This document shows, piece after piece, positions 55,350 to 64,000 of a stretch of DNA of 64,000 bases. The stretch spans positions 434,001 to 498,000 of the forward strand of contig WPIO01000091.1 of NCBI GenBank assembly GCA_009760855.2, given 5' to 3'. Positions within the stretch are counted from its first letter, which is position 1; each line of letters opens with the position of its first letter. This stretch comes from Cristatella mucedo (lineage: Eukaryota; Bryozoa; Phylactolaemata; Cristatellidae). The notes beneath the pieces are model-generated. The model saw only the letters and a program-made list of their open reading frames with translations. It made no database searches and was not told the origin of the DNA. Made by a program: the position numbers and the translations under genes.

Positions 55350-58300
55350 GCATAGAACTTCCGAATTAAATTAGCCATGCGTTGATAATTGCCAGCAATT
55401 GATTCTAAATATATTCCTTTTACAAGTTGATAAACGTCTTATCGTATCTTAAACACACAGTAAATCGTAGTTCAGCCGGATATAAGGAGCCAATCAATCA
55501 CGGGCTTTAGGGGTCAAAGTAAAAATTATAGGTCAGCCTCTCATGATCAAGCAGAAGCCACTACAGATCCGTAAGCAAAACGAAACCACTATTACGTTTT
55601 ATTGAAATTGTTTACCGTGCAGAGATCATATTCAGTATAAGTTTTAGGGGATTAAAGGCTCTTATTAGCAGACTTGTTAGTTACGTCATTGCATAAGTTT
55701 CACTAAGGTTTCAACATGACCTCTTTCATGAATTCCGTTGAAAACTAAATTCTGATTGTAGTGGCCGATGTATACTTTGATGTGATACTTCACTGATAAG
55801 ACGTCGGTCGACGTGCATTTAAATGTGCTTTCCAAAACCAATAAATACAATGATTTTATTATACAGAAATCTTCCGGCCGAGTTGATGTAAAACCACGCA
55901 AAGCTGTTTAATCGTTGGCGTGACTGCAATATCGAATGTTGAGTCACCGCATTTTCCGTCGTTAGTTGTCATGGGTCATCTCTTTAACATTTTCCTTATC
56001 TGGATGCTGAAAAGGAAGCCAGACAGCGATTTTCTAGATAATGGCTAGGATCGCAAGGTTAGTGGTTGAATTGAGAGCGGCTGGTACTTTTGTGATAGCA
56101 TGGAAACGAGTTTTTTGACGTGCATCTAAGATTCAACCGCGGTCTAGGCTAGACTTTAACTTAAATACCGCAGAGAATACTTCTCACTGCAAGTATATGG
56201 TCGGTTAAAGACTTTTTCAAGCTTGTCATTATTAGGCCGAACTATTTTAACGGCAGCCGTGCGACACCTTGGTAAATCGTCTGGGCAAGAGCATACTATG
56301 TGCTTAGTCGAGGAGCACATTCATTCAGAACATTGGCTAGCGTGTTCTTGTACTATTCAGCTAGTGAGGCGGGTCTAATTTTGAATTAAGCCGAAGCGGC
56401 AAGAAATATGAGCACATCTGCAATATCAACCTTATCAAAGTTTCAAATATTTAGGCGAGTATTTTTGCTTAAAAGGATACAGACTGACAATTAAATTGGA
56501 TAATCAGGCGGTAAAATGTGCTGAATTTAATTATAAAAATAAGTTAAGCGCACAGCCGCAGAAGATTTATTGATTGAGTGAAATTTGTCGCGAGCGGGAC
56601 CGTACACGTGAACGCACAAGGGAAAATTTATCGGCCTATCAACTGACAAGATTCTACCATGTATCTATTGGGATAATCAAAATGAAGTTTAATATCTCTT
56701 ATTATGTGGAAGAGATGATCTACAAGTCTGTTTATTAGGGTTCCGAAACTATTTTATTGATTTTTAAACAGGCATTTAATTATAAAGCTTCCTATGCGAG
56801 CTGATACAAAAAACTTATGCAGCAGGTCATCATCAATTTTCGTATCCGATTACAACGAAACTGGGAAAACGTTTGGCTGAGATAAAGTACATATGACAAG
56901 ATACAATGTCAGTACGGTGCTTTCAAGGATGATATTTTTTATCGCAGCTAAAAATAGGGTAATTTATTTGCGCAGCATGTCTCAGAGACTACATTCACGA
57001 CTGGGCAAAATAAGGCACTCATCGATTGACCTCACTAAAACTTTGTAGTTTGCCGTTTGCGTTATGGCTATTCTCGTCATTGAAGCGGTTACTGCAGTCA
57101 CAGCAGCCACCTACTCGCACGAACTGAAGAACACTTTACTTGGTGTTCTTTCGGAGGGGACAATCTCAAGATATCGAGAAGATATTGATATGGATAACTT
57201 TATTGACTGGACTCAGACGACGGTGAGAGGCACTGGCATCAGGTTCGACTGAAGAGCAGGCTCAGTGGCTGACTGAGTCCGCTGCTCGACGTCGTACACT
57301 TTCGCGCTTCCGTAGTTTCAGTGTTGCGGGTACAGCTCCCTGCTCGCCTACAAAGACTGGAGCATTAACATGTATTTCAACTGCACACCGACTAACCCCA
57401 GCAGCGACCGATGCTCGGTGCCTTACTCGTGCTGCTCAAGGCCGGATAACATCCAGGTGAGCACACGCCTACTGTGTGTGTCCTGGTAGCTTTCATTAGT
57501 TCCAGCAGCTTGCGGGATGCTTACGGTGCTTTTAAAAACTCCAGCTAATAGAGAAATGAATATTTGAAAGCAAATTTATCAACAACGCAAGACTTTCTGT
57601 AGCTAAAAGAATTGGTGGTGGAAGCGCTAGATGAACCTGACCGGGCAGTCAGTCTTACTACGGTTTGGCGGTCGGTGACTCGTTGCAGCTGAGTCTTTGC
57701 TTAGATATATCCATATATGCATGTTCAGTGAGTTTTACATTGACTAACCTTTAAACGCGTTTATTTTTGGTTACACGCTAGTCACTTTTGTATGTGAACG
57801 AAAACGACTGGGTTCAAACCACGAATTTCCGGCGTGGTGCTTCCTTAGCGCCCTTCGTGAGACTTGCAGTACTTCTAAGATAGTAGAGCTATGCTGAGGA
57901 TCATTTGAAAAACATCAGGAGATATAACTAAAAACTGTGCATGTGTAGCTACAAAACTTATTCTCGTACTTAAGCTGACATTGACTTAAATCAATATAAT
58001 TAATACATTTGTATAGCCCCTTCAGAGAACTTAATGTCTCTTTAGGCAATTTTACCTATGCGGTATGGGAAGCAGGTGCATACGGCTAGTGGTAGTGTGC
58101 AGTGTCAACATGCATAGCATGGTTAGCGGTACAAATCAAAGAGTTAGCACGAATTAGCACATATAGATATATAGATCACATATAGATCACAGGGGCCCGG
58201 CTAATGCTGCAAGAAACGGGTGAATGCTTAGCGTCTTTAAAATGTCATCGAGTCAGACGACATCTTGACGTCACTCGCAAGTGAACTCAAGGTTTTTGCG

Positions 58301-60722
58301 AGCATACGTACTAAATTCCTTAATAATGCAAGTGGTGACAGTATCAGTAAGAAAGTCTCACACGTTTGGTGCATGGAAACGACAGCCACCTAAAAACATG
58401 AGTCCAAATTAACTCAGAAGAACTAAAAAAGCCACCAGAATTTGAGTATCAGGTGGCGCAAGAGTGCACTGAAGGAGCACGGATGTAGATGACTGACTGG
58501 CGAAAGTGAGTGCTGTGACTTATAAGCCTTAGAGGGAAACTGCATTAAATTTAATCCTTAGCTTTTTTTCCGACTTCTAACGGTTCTGGCTAGCCAGGGA
58601 GTCTGGAATTAACAGTTCTGTCTTCCGACCAAGATAGCCCGTTTACGTGAACTAGCTATGCTACTTTATTATACTCTAAATATACCCTAATTGTGCCCAT
58701 ATTTTTCAGGTTAAACGCGGCCTACTTTGTAGTTGAGTGCTCGTCCAATAAGCGGTCGCTATCACTTAGCAAGCCCAGGTAATAGACAGGGGTTGCTAGA
58801 GCCATGAAAAATGAAGAAATCTTGAAAGTTCGCTCTTACAGCTCTAGGGAAACACTTGGCTCATCATAAATATGAGTTTGGTCTTATCATCATAGCGATA
58901 CAGGAAGTTAGTAGTAATGCGATAGAGAATTATGTCAATATAGGCTGCAAAGCGGTTAGTAATTCTGGCGAAAAGGAGACTCTGAGGAGGAGAGTTCGAA
59001 GATCGGTAGACTTGGTTGCTATCGGTGCAGAAATTGAAGCCAAAATTGTTTTTTTTCCACCTTAAAATGGGATATACGGTGAGTGCAGAGAGTAAACAGG
59101 AGAATATCTGAGACAAAGCCAGTGGTACTTCATATATCAAGGCTCCCCACCCACCCCGTGAGGAAGGCCAACGAACATGAACGTTTCGCCCGTTGACATA
59201 TCTGATTGAAGTAGGAAGCAGCCCATTTAAGCACTTAGCCAGCGATACCTAGGCGTGATGACAAGGACTCATGACGAATGGGGCTATCAATTGTATCAGT
59301 TGCAGATGAGAGATGTAGGATAACTTGAGAAAAATTCCTGCCATGATCTACCTCCTTATCTCTAGCAGAACCTGGTAAGATTATGCAAACCTATGGCTAA
59401 TGTACTTCTATTCTTTCAAATTTTAAGGTAGGAATGACAGCAGGGATAGCGGGAAAGAGCTACTTAGGTTCTTATAGTCTACGATCAACGTCGTTAGTGG
59501 CCTCACCGTAACCATTTTCCGAGATGTAGGGATGCATTTGTAATATTTTTATGATGGAAAGAAACAGAAAGATGCACCTTATAAGAAAACTGTTGAGGAA
59601 TGGTCAAGACGATTGGCAGTTTATTAGACCTGGAGAAAAATTTAATTAATCGGGTTCAATCAAAATAGAGAGCCGCATGTGAGATAGCAGTCCGTCAGGC
59701 TGAGTCAACAGTGAGGGTTCGCTGTCCCTAATCTGTTCTAGATCTTATATCCAACTAGTATCCATGTTTATAGTCTGCCATGCATTCTGTCCTTGATGCG
59801 TTCTATTGTATGTACTCCATATATCCACCTGGTATCAACGTACCCAATTCATTCTATAATAAACATCAAGAATTGGAGGAAACACTTTGCTAAGTCGAGT
59901 TTTCTGTAACTTTACGGATGACTCATTTAGAAGGCATTAGACGAAAGGCATTTAAGCAGCTTTAGTCTAGTTTCCTCATTGCAGTTCAAATTAAAGACGT
60001 TATAATGAGTTGCAACAGACTAGCGAAATGCTTATATCAAAACGTCATTCCTAGAATGTAATTTATAGTCAAATTTTAAATCTAATCAATCTGCAACGCT
60101 GCGAGTATATAACGACCCTCTCTTGAATGCCGACCTTGGTAGTCCACAATAGTTGCTTACACGGCTTCCAATAAAGTTTATTTGATTTAATAATACTATT
60201 ATTCCTGACGGCGTTAGACGTTGAGCTCTAGCTCCAAATGTACTGCACTAGTATTTAGTGGTAAACTCAGGAAATCTAGTAAGTGAATAGGTAAAACCTG
60301 AGACACTCGCTGCAGGTCATCCATTGTCTTTTCTAAATATTAGCGGAATTATCGAGGGTTTAAATGATCAGTGACTGCGTTGTGTGTGACCGTAAAAAAA
60401 ACAGTGAGAATTAGTGGTAGACCGAGACAGTAGACACGAGGTCTGATTTGACCTCGTACACAGTGTTCGTACGTAGATGAGTATTGGGTTGGTTCGAATT
60501 ATTTCTCAGAAAATAAAGTTACTTGCAAACTGTAAGTAAAATGTAGTCTTTACATAGGATAGAGATTAGGAACAAAGCACGAGCAAGCAACGCTGGAAAA
60601 CATTTATGATCATCAACTCTCTATATATTTGTTGTTGTTAAGTACTGAGACATAGTACCTCCTTTGTTTTGTAGAAAAATATTTACAACTCTCTCTGTGG
60701 AAGTGGAGTTCAACTGCTCACG
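42064..60722 (+). CDS. TspanC8-type tetraspanin (TSPAN33/TSPAN5-like), 3' end not found
   Basis: Five exons, all joined in phase 0, give 269 residues: 42,064-42,306; 49,612-49,812; 57,049-57,222; 57,316-57,456; 60,675-60,722. A Ser/Thr/Lys-rich 70-residue N-terminus precedes TM1 (about 71-96), a small loop, TM2 (112-140), TM3 (149-170) and the large extracellular loop. The loop has the CCG motif (C209 C210 G211), YKDWSINMYFNC, RCSVPYSCC and a further Cys at 261. That gives seven loop cysteines; the eighth and TM4 lie in an exon not found. These words match TSPAN33 (YKDWSQNMYFNC, RCSVPYSCC) and the C8 group generally. Known role of the family: ADAM10 exit from the ER and its surface targeting. 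NYS (N102) and NCT (N228) are potential glycosylation sites. Confidence 0.9.
42330..42560 (+). mobile_element. LINE-1 3' fragment at the start of tetraspanin intron 1
   Basis: Degenerate but ordered words of the LINE-1 3' end: ATGTGCATGTGTGCACACCG, GCTTAGAATATTATGCATG, AACGCTAACCATACGG, then GTGAAGTGCTTACATGTATC and a TTCTTC-type tail. It begins only ~25 bp after the exon 1 donor. Confidence 0.6.
42561..44666. other. Tetraspanin intron 1, unassigned part
   Basis: No gene recognised. It contains a (TCC)n microsatellite at 43,390-43,457, which opens a false Arg-rich minus-strand frame. Confidence 0.4.
43390..43457. repeat. (TCC)n microsatellite
   Basis: Nearly pure CTCCTC repeats with a few TTC interruptions. 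Confidence 0.95.
44667..44750 (-). mobile_element. LINE-1 3' tail fragment
   Basis: (ATA)n, then CAGCGCCCTCAGAGAGCTCA and TCTTTCTAGGCACTTAAC. Severely 5'-truncated copy within intron 1. Confidence 0.8.
44751..45947. other. Tetraspanin intron 1, unassigned part
   Basis: Short open frames only; nothing recognised. Confidence 0.3.
45948..46014 (+). mobile_element. tRNA-derived SINE head fragment
   Basis: GACCAAGGTCGTGGGCTCAA followed by TCCC resembles the B-box half of SINE family A (GACCAAGGTCTGACTGAGGT...GGGCTCGAGCCC), with an eroded A box before it. The tail is not recognisable. Confidence 0.45.
46497..46640 (+). mobile_element. SINE family A, second copy
   Basis: GCTGGTTAGGCCCAGTGGTTAAGGTGATCGC (split A box) and GTGGGCTTGAGCCCC (B box), then GAATCGGTTGAACAGAGATT and GGTTCTCTTAATGTAACATA. 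Same order as 14,529-14,672, with a more eroded L2-like tail. Confidence 0.75.
46777..46880 (-). mobile_element. LINE-2 3' tail fragment
   Basis: TAATGTAATGTAACGTATCG pentamers, then GCTCCACAAAGCCACAATTA and ATGTGGAT. It matches the end of the copies at 1,283 and 34,240 in reverse. Confidence 0.6.
46881..47958. other. Tetraspanin intron 1, unassigned part
   Basis: AT-rich intron sequence. A 76-residue + strand frame (47,512-47,742) matches nothing I know. Confidence 0.3.
47959..48043 (-). mobile_element. LINE-1 3' tail fragment
   Basis: (ATA)n tail, then TTGATAAAGCACCCTCAGAG and GGGTGCTTTACATTTGCGGC. A well-preserved tail-only insertion. Confidence 0.85.
48355..48705 (-). mobile_element. 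LINE-2 3' fragment
   Basis: Follows the LINE-2 3' end in reverse: GTGTGCTACGCAGGAGAGCT, then GAGTCAAGAGAGCAGTTGAGG and GAGCTACAGTCGGTAACAGG, ending in the C-terminal coding part near GGAATGAGG. Coding frame decayed. Confidence 0.7.
48706..49611. other. Tetraspanin intron 1, 3' part
   Basis: Nothing recognised apart from the acceptor CAATCTTCAG at its end. Confidence 0.4.
49612..49812 (+). CDS. Tetraspanin exon 2 (TM1 end, small loop, TM2)
   Basis: Acceptor ATCTTCAG, donor GTGAGT, 201 bp, phase 0 at both ends. It encodes ILGIALICIAVWAHF, a short loop with an NYS glycosylation site, and VFFNLSYVMMTTGAFTVLVS, then GFVGSLRDNTCLLSS. GSLREN.CLL is the conserved end of TM2 and inner loop in C8 tetraspanins. 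Confidence 0.92.
49875..49944. repeat. (AT)n microsatellite
   Basis: About 70 bp of TA repeats, 60 bp downstream of the exon 2 donor; long enough to form a cruciform or vary in length. Confidence 0.95.
49945..50816. other. Tetraspanin intron 2, unassigned part
   Basis: Nothing recognised. A 68-residue minus-strand frame (50,548-50,342) has no family resemblance. Confidence 0.3.
50817..51014 (+). repeat. Terminal inverted repeat, left
   Basis: 198 bp; contains a small internal hairpin, GCATCAACAAATATTGATGC. Confidence 0.9.
51320..51580 (+). CDS. Transposase fragment, hAT-like (tentative)
   Basis: 86 residues inside the inverted-repeat element. IKRKLERGLAFSVTLDEKIT followed by VRGQVYFKVH resembles the catalytic-domain opening of hAT/BED-type transposases (FSLTLDEWTSxxxRxYxxxxxH), where the Asp after L-T-L/S-L is the first catalytic acid. 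Everything after this domain is absent, so it cannot be active alone. The TA-type border is not typical of hAT (8-bp duplications), so the superfamily remains open. Confidence 0.5.
   Translation: MDGFKIPGNESAVVKLVHADYVEKRNKSIADIKRKLERGLAFSVTLDEKITVRGQVYFKVHNDGDKTTIKTSFFYSCTALDMVESM
51825..52022 (-). repeat. Terminal inverted repeat, right
   Basis: Reverse complement of 50,817-51,014; same length with no gaps. Confidence 0.9.
52023..53743. other. Tetraspanin intron 2, mostly unassigned
   Basis: Nothing coding recognised. It contains a pure (AG)n tract at 53,165-53,228. Confidence 0.35.
53165..53228. repeat. (AG)n microsatellite
   Basis: About 32 uninterrupted AG dinucleotides. Confidence 0.97.
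53744..53905 (+). mobile_element. SINE family B (tRNA-derived), reference copy
   Basis: A box TGGCTCACCAGG at 53,758-53,769 and B box GGTTCGAAT at 53,807-53,815, spaced as in a tRNA. The stem-like CCTCGCCCCGAGG lies between them. The body continues GGGCGATCCCATATCGCTGC, AAGCGGTGGTGATAGCC and AAAGGCTCTCCTGTTGCTAT. It recurs, diverged, at 36,211-36,352. No L2-like end is present, so it depends on a different partner. Confidence 0.75.
53906..57048. other. Tetraspanin intron 2, 3' part
   Basis: No gene or large repeat recognised; a (TC)n tract lies at 55,318-55,347. The region ends with the acceptor ACTTTGTAG before exon 3. Confidence 0.35.
55318..55347. repeat. (TC)n microsatellite
   Basis: Fifteen TC dinucleotides. 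Confidence 0.95.
57049..57222 (+). CDS. Tetraspanin exon 3 (TM3 and first part of large loop)
   Basis: Acceptor CTTTGTAG, donor GTGAGA, 174 bp, phase 0. FAVCVMAILVIEAVTAVTAA is TM3. ISRYREDIDMDNFIDWTQTT matches the VxxYRDDxDLQNxIDFxQ segment just before CCG in C8 tetraspanins. The frame reads on to 57,252 past the donor, but splicing at 57,222 is required to reach CCG in frame. Confidence 0.92.
57316..57456 (+). CDS. Tetraspanin exon 4 (CCG motif and cysteine core)
   Basis: Acceptor CTTCCGTAG, donor GTGAGC, 141 bp, phase 0. It starts FQCCGYSSLLAYKDWSINMY, then FNCTPTNPSSDRCSVPYSCC. It carries six of the eight C8-type loop cysteines. It has no ATG at its start, and the 93-bp intron before it is the shortest in the gene. 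Confidence 0.95.
57985..59650 (-). mobile_element. LINE-1 fragment, degenerate
   Basis: 3' end TATAGCCCCTTCAGAGAACT and TAGGCAATTTTACC near 58,010-58,055, then the 3' untranslated and C-terminal parts. An RT part between 58,844 and 59,140 contains YDDKTKLIFMM (compare NDDKANLLVMR in the nested copy), and ATACCTAGGCGTGATGACAA aligns with the RT start near 17,675. It is much decayed and older than the 16-18 kb copy. Confidence 0.65.
59651..60674. other. Tetraspanin intron 4, 3' part
   Basis: Nothing recognised except the acceptor GTTTTGTAG at its end. Confidence 0.4.
60675..60722 (+). CDS. Tetraspanin exon 5 (48-bp, next loop cysteine)
   Basis: Acceptor TTTTGTAG, donor GTAAGT, 16 codons KNIYNSLCGSGVQLLT, phase 0. 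It corresponds to VINTMCGQGMQAFD in TSPAN33. It is too short to be found as an open frame by itself; the match plus two good splice sites support it. The remaining loop and TM4 must follow after 60,722. Confidence 0.82.
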
Positions 60723-61084
60723 GTAAGTTCAGGAGTAGCCCCCCATCTTCTTTTCAATGCAGACTCTTAGTGATAGCACTTTGTTCTACAAATTGTATGT
60801 ACTATAATAATCAAATATTCTGTAAAAAATATTCTGAAAAAGGAAAACTAATTTTATTTTGAAGTCTAGAAATAGTTTGATAAGACGCACGGACCATTCC
60901 CTAAGTTTAGTTTCCGAAATATAACAAGCAGTGACGTCTTTAGTATGTTTTGAGATGCTCATATGCTCAAATTAGATCCGACAGGTAAAATCTGCTACAG
61001 AAATTATTTGTATAAGCATTGAACGACAAAACTTTTATTTTCGTCAGACCACCAAATTTATGGTACATTTACATACGAAAAATG
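60723..61084. other. Tetraspanin intron 5, start
   Basis: AT-rich; no exon with the expected last loop cysteine or TM4 was seen here. Confidence 0.4.
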
Positions 61085-61962
61085 TATAAATATAATAATA
61101 ATGACAGCAATAGCTCATTTTTGTAGTGCCCTCAGAGAACTTTATCTCTTTCCAAGAGCTTTGCATTTACGGTGCAAGAAGCATGATTAAGCGGTTAGTG
61201 GTAGCATGCTCAATGACGACTGACATAACATATTTAAAGGTGCCGTGCACAAGGTCAGCCAGAATGCAAATGTGGTGAGTAGCAGTTTGTATAGTGTCAG
61301 CACGCATAAGCACACAAAAGACGAATCACAAGGACCCACTAAATGCTGTAATAAATAGATGGGTTTAAAGTTTCTTTTAGAAAATTGACGTGTTAGGGGA
61401 TGTGACACCCATCGGAAGTTATTTCCAGGCTTTGGGAGGATGCGAGCTATAAGGCACAGTCTTTAAAGGATTTGAGGTTCGCGCTGGGTATAGGTACTTG
61501 ATTAGATTGCAAACAGCGGGTGTTAATGTGCTTAGCCTGGCGGATAGATCTCGTCGGCAGGCTAGAGCCAAAGAATGAGTAGACCTGATAGGTAGGCTGT
61601 AGCCGAAGGATGAATAGACATAAAACTGAGTGACAGAAGCTTGAATTCGATGCCTTGTTTGACTAGGAGCCAGTGCAGGTCGGCAATAATATGAGTGATG
61701 TAGTAATTACTACGCTCGCGGCAGATAAGCCTAGGTGCCGAGTTTTGCACCAGCTGTAAGTCCTTGACGTCACAGGCCAAAAGACCAGAAAGCAGTGAGT
61801 TACAGAAGTTGATACGGGATGACACAAATGCATAGACCACTGTAGGTGCGATGTTCCTGTGTAAACAAGCCACAATTTTAGCAAAAATGCGTAGCCGAAA
61901 GTAGGCAGGCTTGACTCTGGAGCTGATTTGGTCATCTCATGAAACGTCGCAGTCAAGCAACG
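61085..61962 (-). mobile_element. LINE-1, antisense, 3' part (outer element)
   Basis: (TAA)n at 61,087, then the L2-type 3' end and C-terminal region. On the minus strand 61,873-61,562 reads VYAFVSSRINFCNSLLSGLL and LICRERSNYYITHIIADLHW. The element continues at 62,438 after a sense LINE-1 insertion. Confidence 0.8.
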
Positions 61963-62437
61963 TAGCCACTTTAAGGTTTTGTCACTCATTTGTCGGTCCC
62001 TTCATTCTTCAGCTCCACCCTACCAATCAGATCTACTCCCTTTTGTGCCGCCTGCTTTTCGGAATCCAACTGTTTACCCATACTTCGCATAAATCTCAAA
62101 TCCTTTAGAGACCGTGCCTTTAGTTTCTGTGCTCCCAAAGCCTGCAACTTACTCAAGCCCTAACATCTCCTGACTTGTCCACATTTAAAAAGAAACTACA
62201 AATGCATTTATTTATCACAGCGTTTAGTGGGTCCTTGTGATTTGTCTTTTCCTTTATGTGCATAATGCGTGCTTACCCTGTGGATGTCACCCCTAAACAT
62301 CTTATTCTTGTCGTTTATTCAGCATACCGCCACTAACTATTTGATGGTGCTTCATTTGCGACAAATATAAGCCACCTAGAAAGAGATCGAGTTCTTTGAG
62401 GGCGGTATATCGCATTTACTGTTATTATTATTATTTA
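61963..62437 (+). mobile_element. LINE-1, sense 3' fragment nested in antisense LINE-1
   Basis: Starts in the C-terminal coding part (TAAGGTTTTGTCACTCATTT), runs through GTGCCTTTAGTTTCTGTGCT and the 3' end TAAGCCACCTAGAAAGAGAT, and ends in (ATT)n at about 62,420-62,434. TCACTTTA-like words at both joins may be a short target-site duplication. Confidence 0.8.
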
Positions 62438-62585
62438 AGGTCACTTTAGAATATTACACCTAGATTTCGTGCAGATTCAAGAGGATAGATGCAGGCCAGC
62501 AGAGCCGATTGTGAGAGTTAGTTTTCCAATTTATTAATCACCTTTTGTTTACCCATGACAAGTTCATCTGATTTAGCCCACGGAC
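62438..62585 (-). mobile_element. LINE-1, antisense, RT C-terminal part
   Basis: GTCACTTTAGAATATTACAC with the following CTAGATTTCGTGCAG aligns with 17,203-17,235. It continues the outer element and stops where the R2/RTE-like piece begins. Confidence 0.7.
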
Positions 62586-63065
62586 TCATTTTCCGTCAGC
62601 TCGGGAATCCACCTGTCGTGAAGTGTGACTGAGGTGGTGGCATGGCCTTTGAATCCTTGCGGGCGCCGAAAAAGCACTTTGCCATCTGTAACTGCAAGCC
62701 CAGCGTCGACACAGCCTGTTCAGCTGCAGAAACGAGGGCCTGCAGACCAGAAGACTTGCCTGAGAACAAGACGAGATCCTTTGCCGTGGTATGTACAGAA
62801 AGACAGGGTAGTTCCAACAAGCTAAAAGCAGGACTCGTGCATGCTGGAGGCGAGTCTGACGACAACTTCCTTCGCCAGATCAAAAAGAATCGGCGATAGA
62901 GGATTGCCATGCCGGATGCCGGAAGTCATAGGAAAACGCAACCACCGTCTCTTTGAGCACCCGAAGCTTCTGCAGCGAGCCTGCATCGAGGTGCTCAACG
63001 GACATGCAGAAAATCTCATCAAATGTGGCATGCTGAAGCAGGAGCACGTAGGAACAGGACAGTGA
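62586..63065 (-). mobile_element. Different LINE: R2/RTE-like reverse transcriptase fragment
   Basis: Minus-strand frames 63,031-62,822 and 62,910-62,596 read SGIRHGNPLSPILFDLAKEV and KDLVLFSGKSSGLQALVSAA, then LGLQLQMAKCFFGA. They correspond to RT motifs 4 (GxxQGxPLSPxLF) and 5 (ADDLVLxS..GLQALL) and the following segment in R2/RTE-type elements, not to L2/CR1 sequence. The catalytic ADD is AKD here, so it is dead. It sits between two parts of the antisense LINE-1, which lacks the intervening RT core. It is either an insertion with deletion or a chimeric junction. Confidence 0.65.
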
Positions 63066-64000
63066 GAATAGGGTTTAGAGGACTAGTTTTCTTCTTCCAT
63101 TGGGACAAGAACTTCAGGACGTGGCCACTAGTGATATCCCTGAATGTAGACATTGAGGTGTTGCATGGAATTGAGGGTCGGCATTCCAGAAGGGATACCG
63201 CCATCTTTGAGATGTAATCCCTGATCGTTTCTATCTTGTACGAAAAACTAGAAAAGAAATTAGCTAGATTATTAAATGAATCACTAGGTAAGTAGCTAAT
63301 CTGTGAGCGGTTAAGGAGATGATTGATTGTCGACACGAGCAATTTTTGATTGTGCATCTGTGCTTCAACAGGGTTTTTACAAAAACTCGACGACCTTCGC
63401 TAGGTTCAATTGGCACGATCTACTGTAGTCTTCACATGTTTTTTGGTGGACAGACAGTCCTGATCATGCGTATGTTCTTCAAGCTTGCGCTTAGTGGACC
63501 CAGCTAGCTTTATATCTGCAGCCAACCAAACGGCGTCTGAGCAAGTGCTCATATCGTGTGTCATCAGTGTGTGTCATTAGTGTGCTTAGTCAGCAGTGCA
63601 CAATCGTCGAGCATGTCAGTTAGTGTCGTTTATTGCAATCTACCAATGATGACAGGTCGGAAGGGGTTTTGAGCAGTAGAGACGAAGCAGATATTCTTGC
63701 ACGGGCAGAGTCGATGTCATTGGTCTTGAAGTTTTGTGATTTACAGATGATGATGATTTTAGATGAGGAGGGCATGCAGTGCTCACTAAATGAGATCTGC
63801 ACGTGATCGGATAAGCAGAATTTGATAATTATCTGTGACGATAGCCTGCGTTTGTAGGAGGAAATTTGGTCAATTGTGTGACCTTTGATGTGATTATAGC
63901 CATGCAAATGAGCCACAAGAGGCAGTGAGTCAGTGCACGAAAATTGATGTTAAAGGCGTCAGATAACTTATCGAATGAATGCTGAAATCGCACATTATGA
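63066..64000 (-). mobile_element. LINE-1, antisense, linker and endonuclease end (runs off window)
   Basis: Minus-strand frame 63,357-63,019 reads MHNQKLLVSTINHLLNRSQ, the same linker as MHNPKMLMSKINHLLYRSQ near 9,250. 63,916-63,620 reads KFCLSDHVQISFSEHCMPSS and ARARISAS, which matches the region after the SINE in the 14-kb copy. The element continues past the right edge. Confidence 0.8.

Noticed and set aside
58690-58790. A tetraspanin exon after ATATTTTTCAG
   Set aside because: The acceptor looks fair, but the following sequence meets a stop (TAG) early in the required frame and shows no cysteine or TM4 pattern. The 60,675 exon fits instead.
60756-60800. A further tetraspanin exon after CAATGCAG
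   Set aside because: The frame TLSDSTLFYKLYVL then stop has neither the expected last cysteine nor a membrane segment.

Overview
This is animal nuclear DNA, intron-rich and crowded with retrotransposon remains. Two host genes can be read directly from it, both on the + strand and both of families found only in animals or their closest relatives. I lean towards an invertebrate, perhaps a flatworm or another lophotrochozoan, but only weakly: no database search was possible and the case rests on repeat character. The repeats are two L2/CR1-type LINE families, tRNA-derived SINEs with an L2-like tail, and a gag-like LTR fossil.

Layout. 0.4-1.2 kb: minus-strand hAT-type transposase remnant. 1.3-6.5 kb: nearly full-length minus-strand LINE (called LINE-2 here), split by a non-autonomous LTR element holding a GC-rich 21-bp minisatellite. 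8.1-10.8 kb and 13.9-18.8 kb: a second L2/CR1-type family (LINE-1 here, unrelated to mammalian L1). The 13.9-18.8 kb copy carries a SINE and an opposite-strand LINE-1 copy nested inside it. 20.5-25.8 kb: a large imperfect inverted repeat whose arms are each about a dozen degenerate ~168-bp units, like a foldback element. 26.1-35.8 kb: an MXD/MAD gene region. Four short exons plus a terminal exon (30,156-31,823) encode a 207-residue Max-partner repressor with SID, bHLH and leucine zipper. The terminal exon and its 3' flank are duplicated 5.35 kb upstream (26,141-29,265), and a third, eroded copy of the 3' flank lies at about 35.57-35.82 kb. 39.1-39.9 kb: gag-like fossil. 42.1-60.7 kb: five exons of a TspanC8-type tetraspanin (TSPAN33/TSPAN5-like), all joined in phase 0. 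Its last exon or exons should lie beyond the window or were not found. Its introns hold LINE tails, SINEs, microsatellites and a 1.2-kb DNA transposon with nearly identical 198-bp terminal inverted repeats. 61.1-64.0 kb: a minus-strand LINE-1 interrupted by a sense LINE-1 piece and by a different, R2/RTE-like LINE piece.

The two host genes are not obviously linked in function. MXD proteins bind Max and E-boxes and recruit Sin3 to repress growth genes. TspanC8 tetraspanins escort the ADAM10 protease. Most long open frames in the window are chance frames in repeats or low-complexity DNA. The best leads for new biology are the 168-bp-unit inverted array and the duplicated MXD terminal exon.
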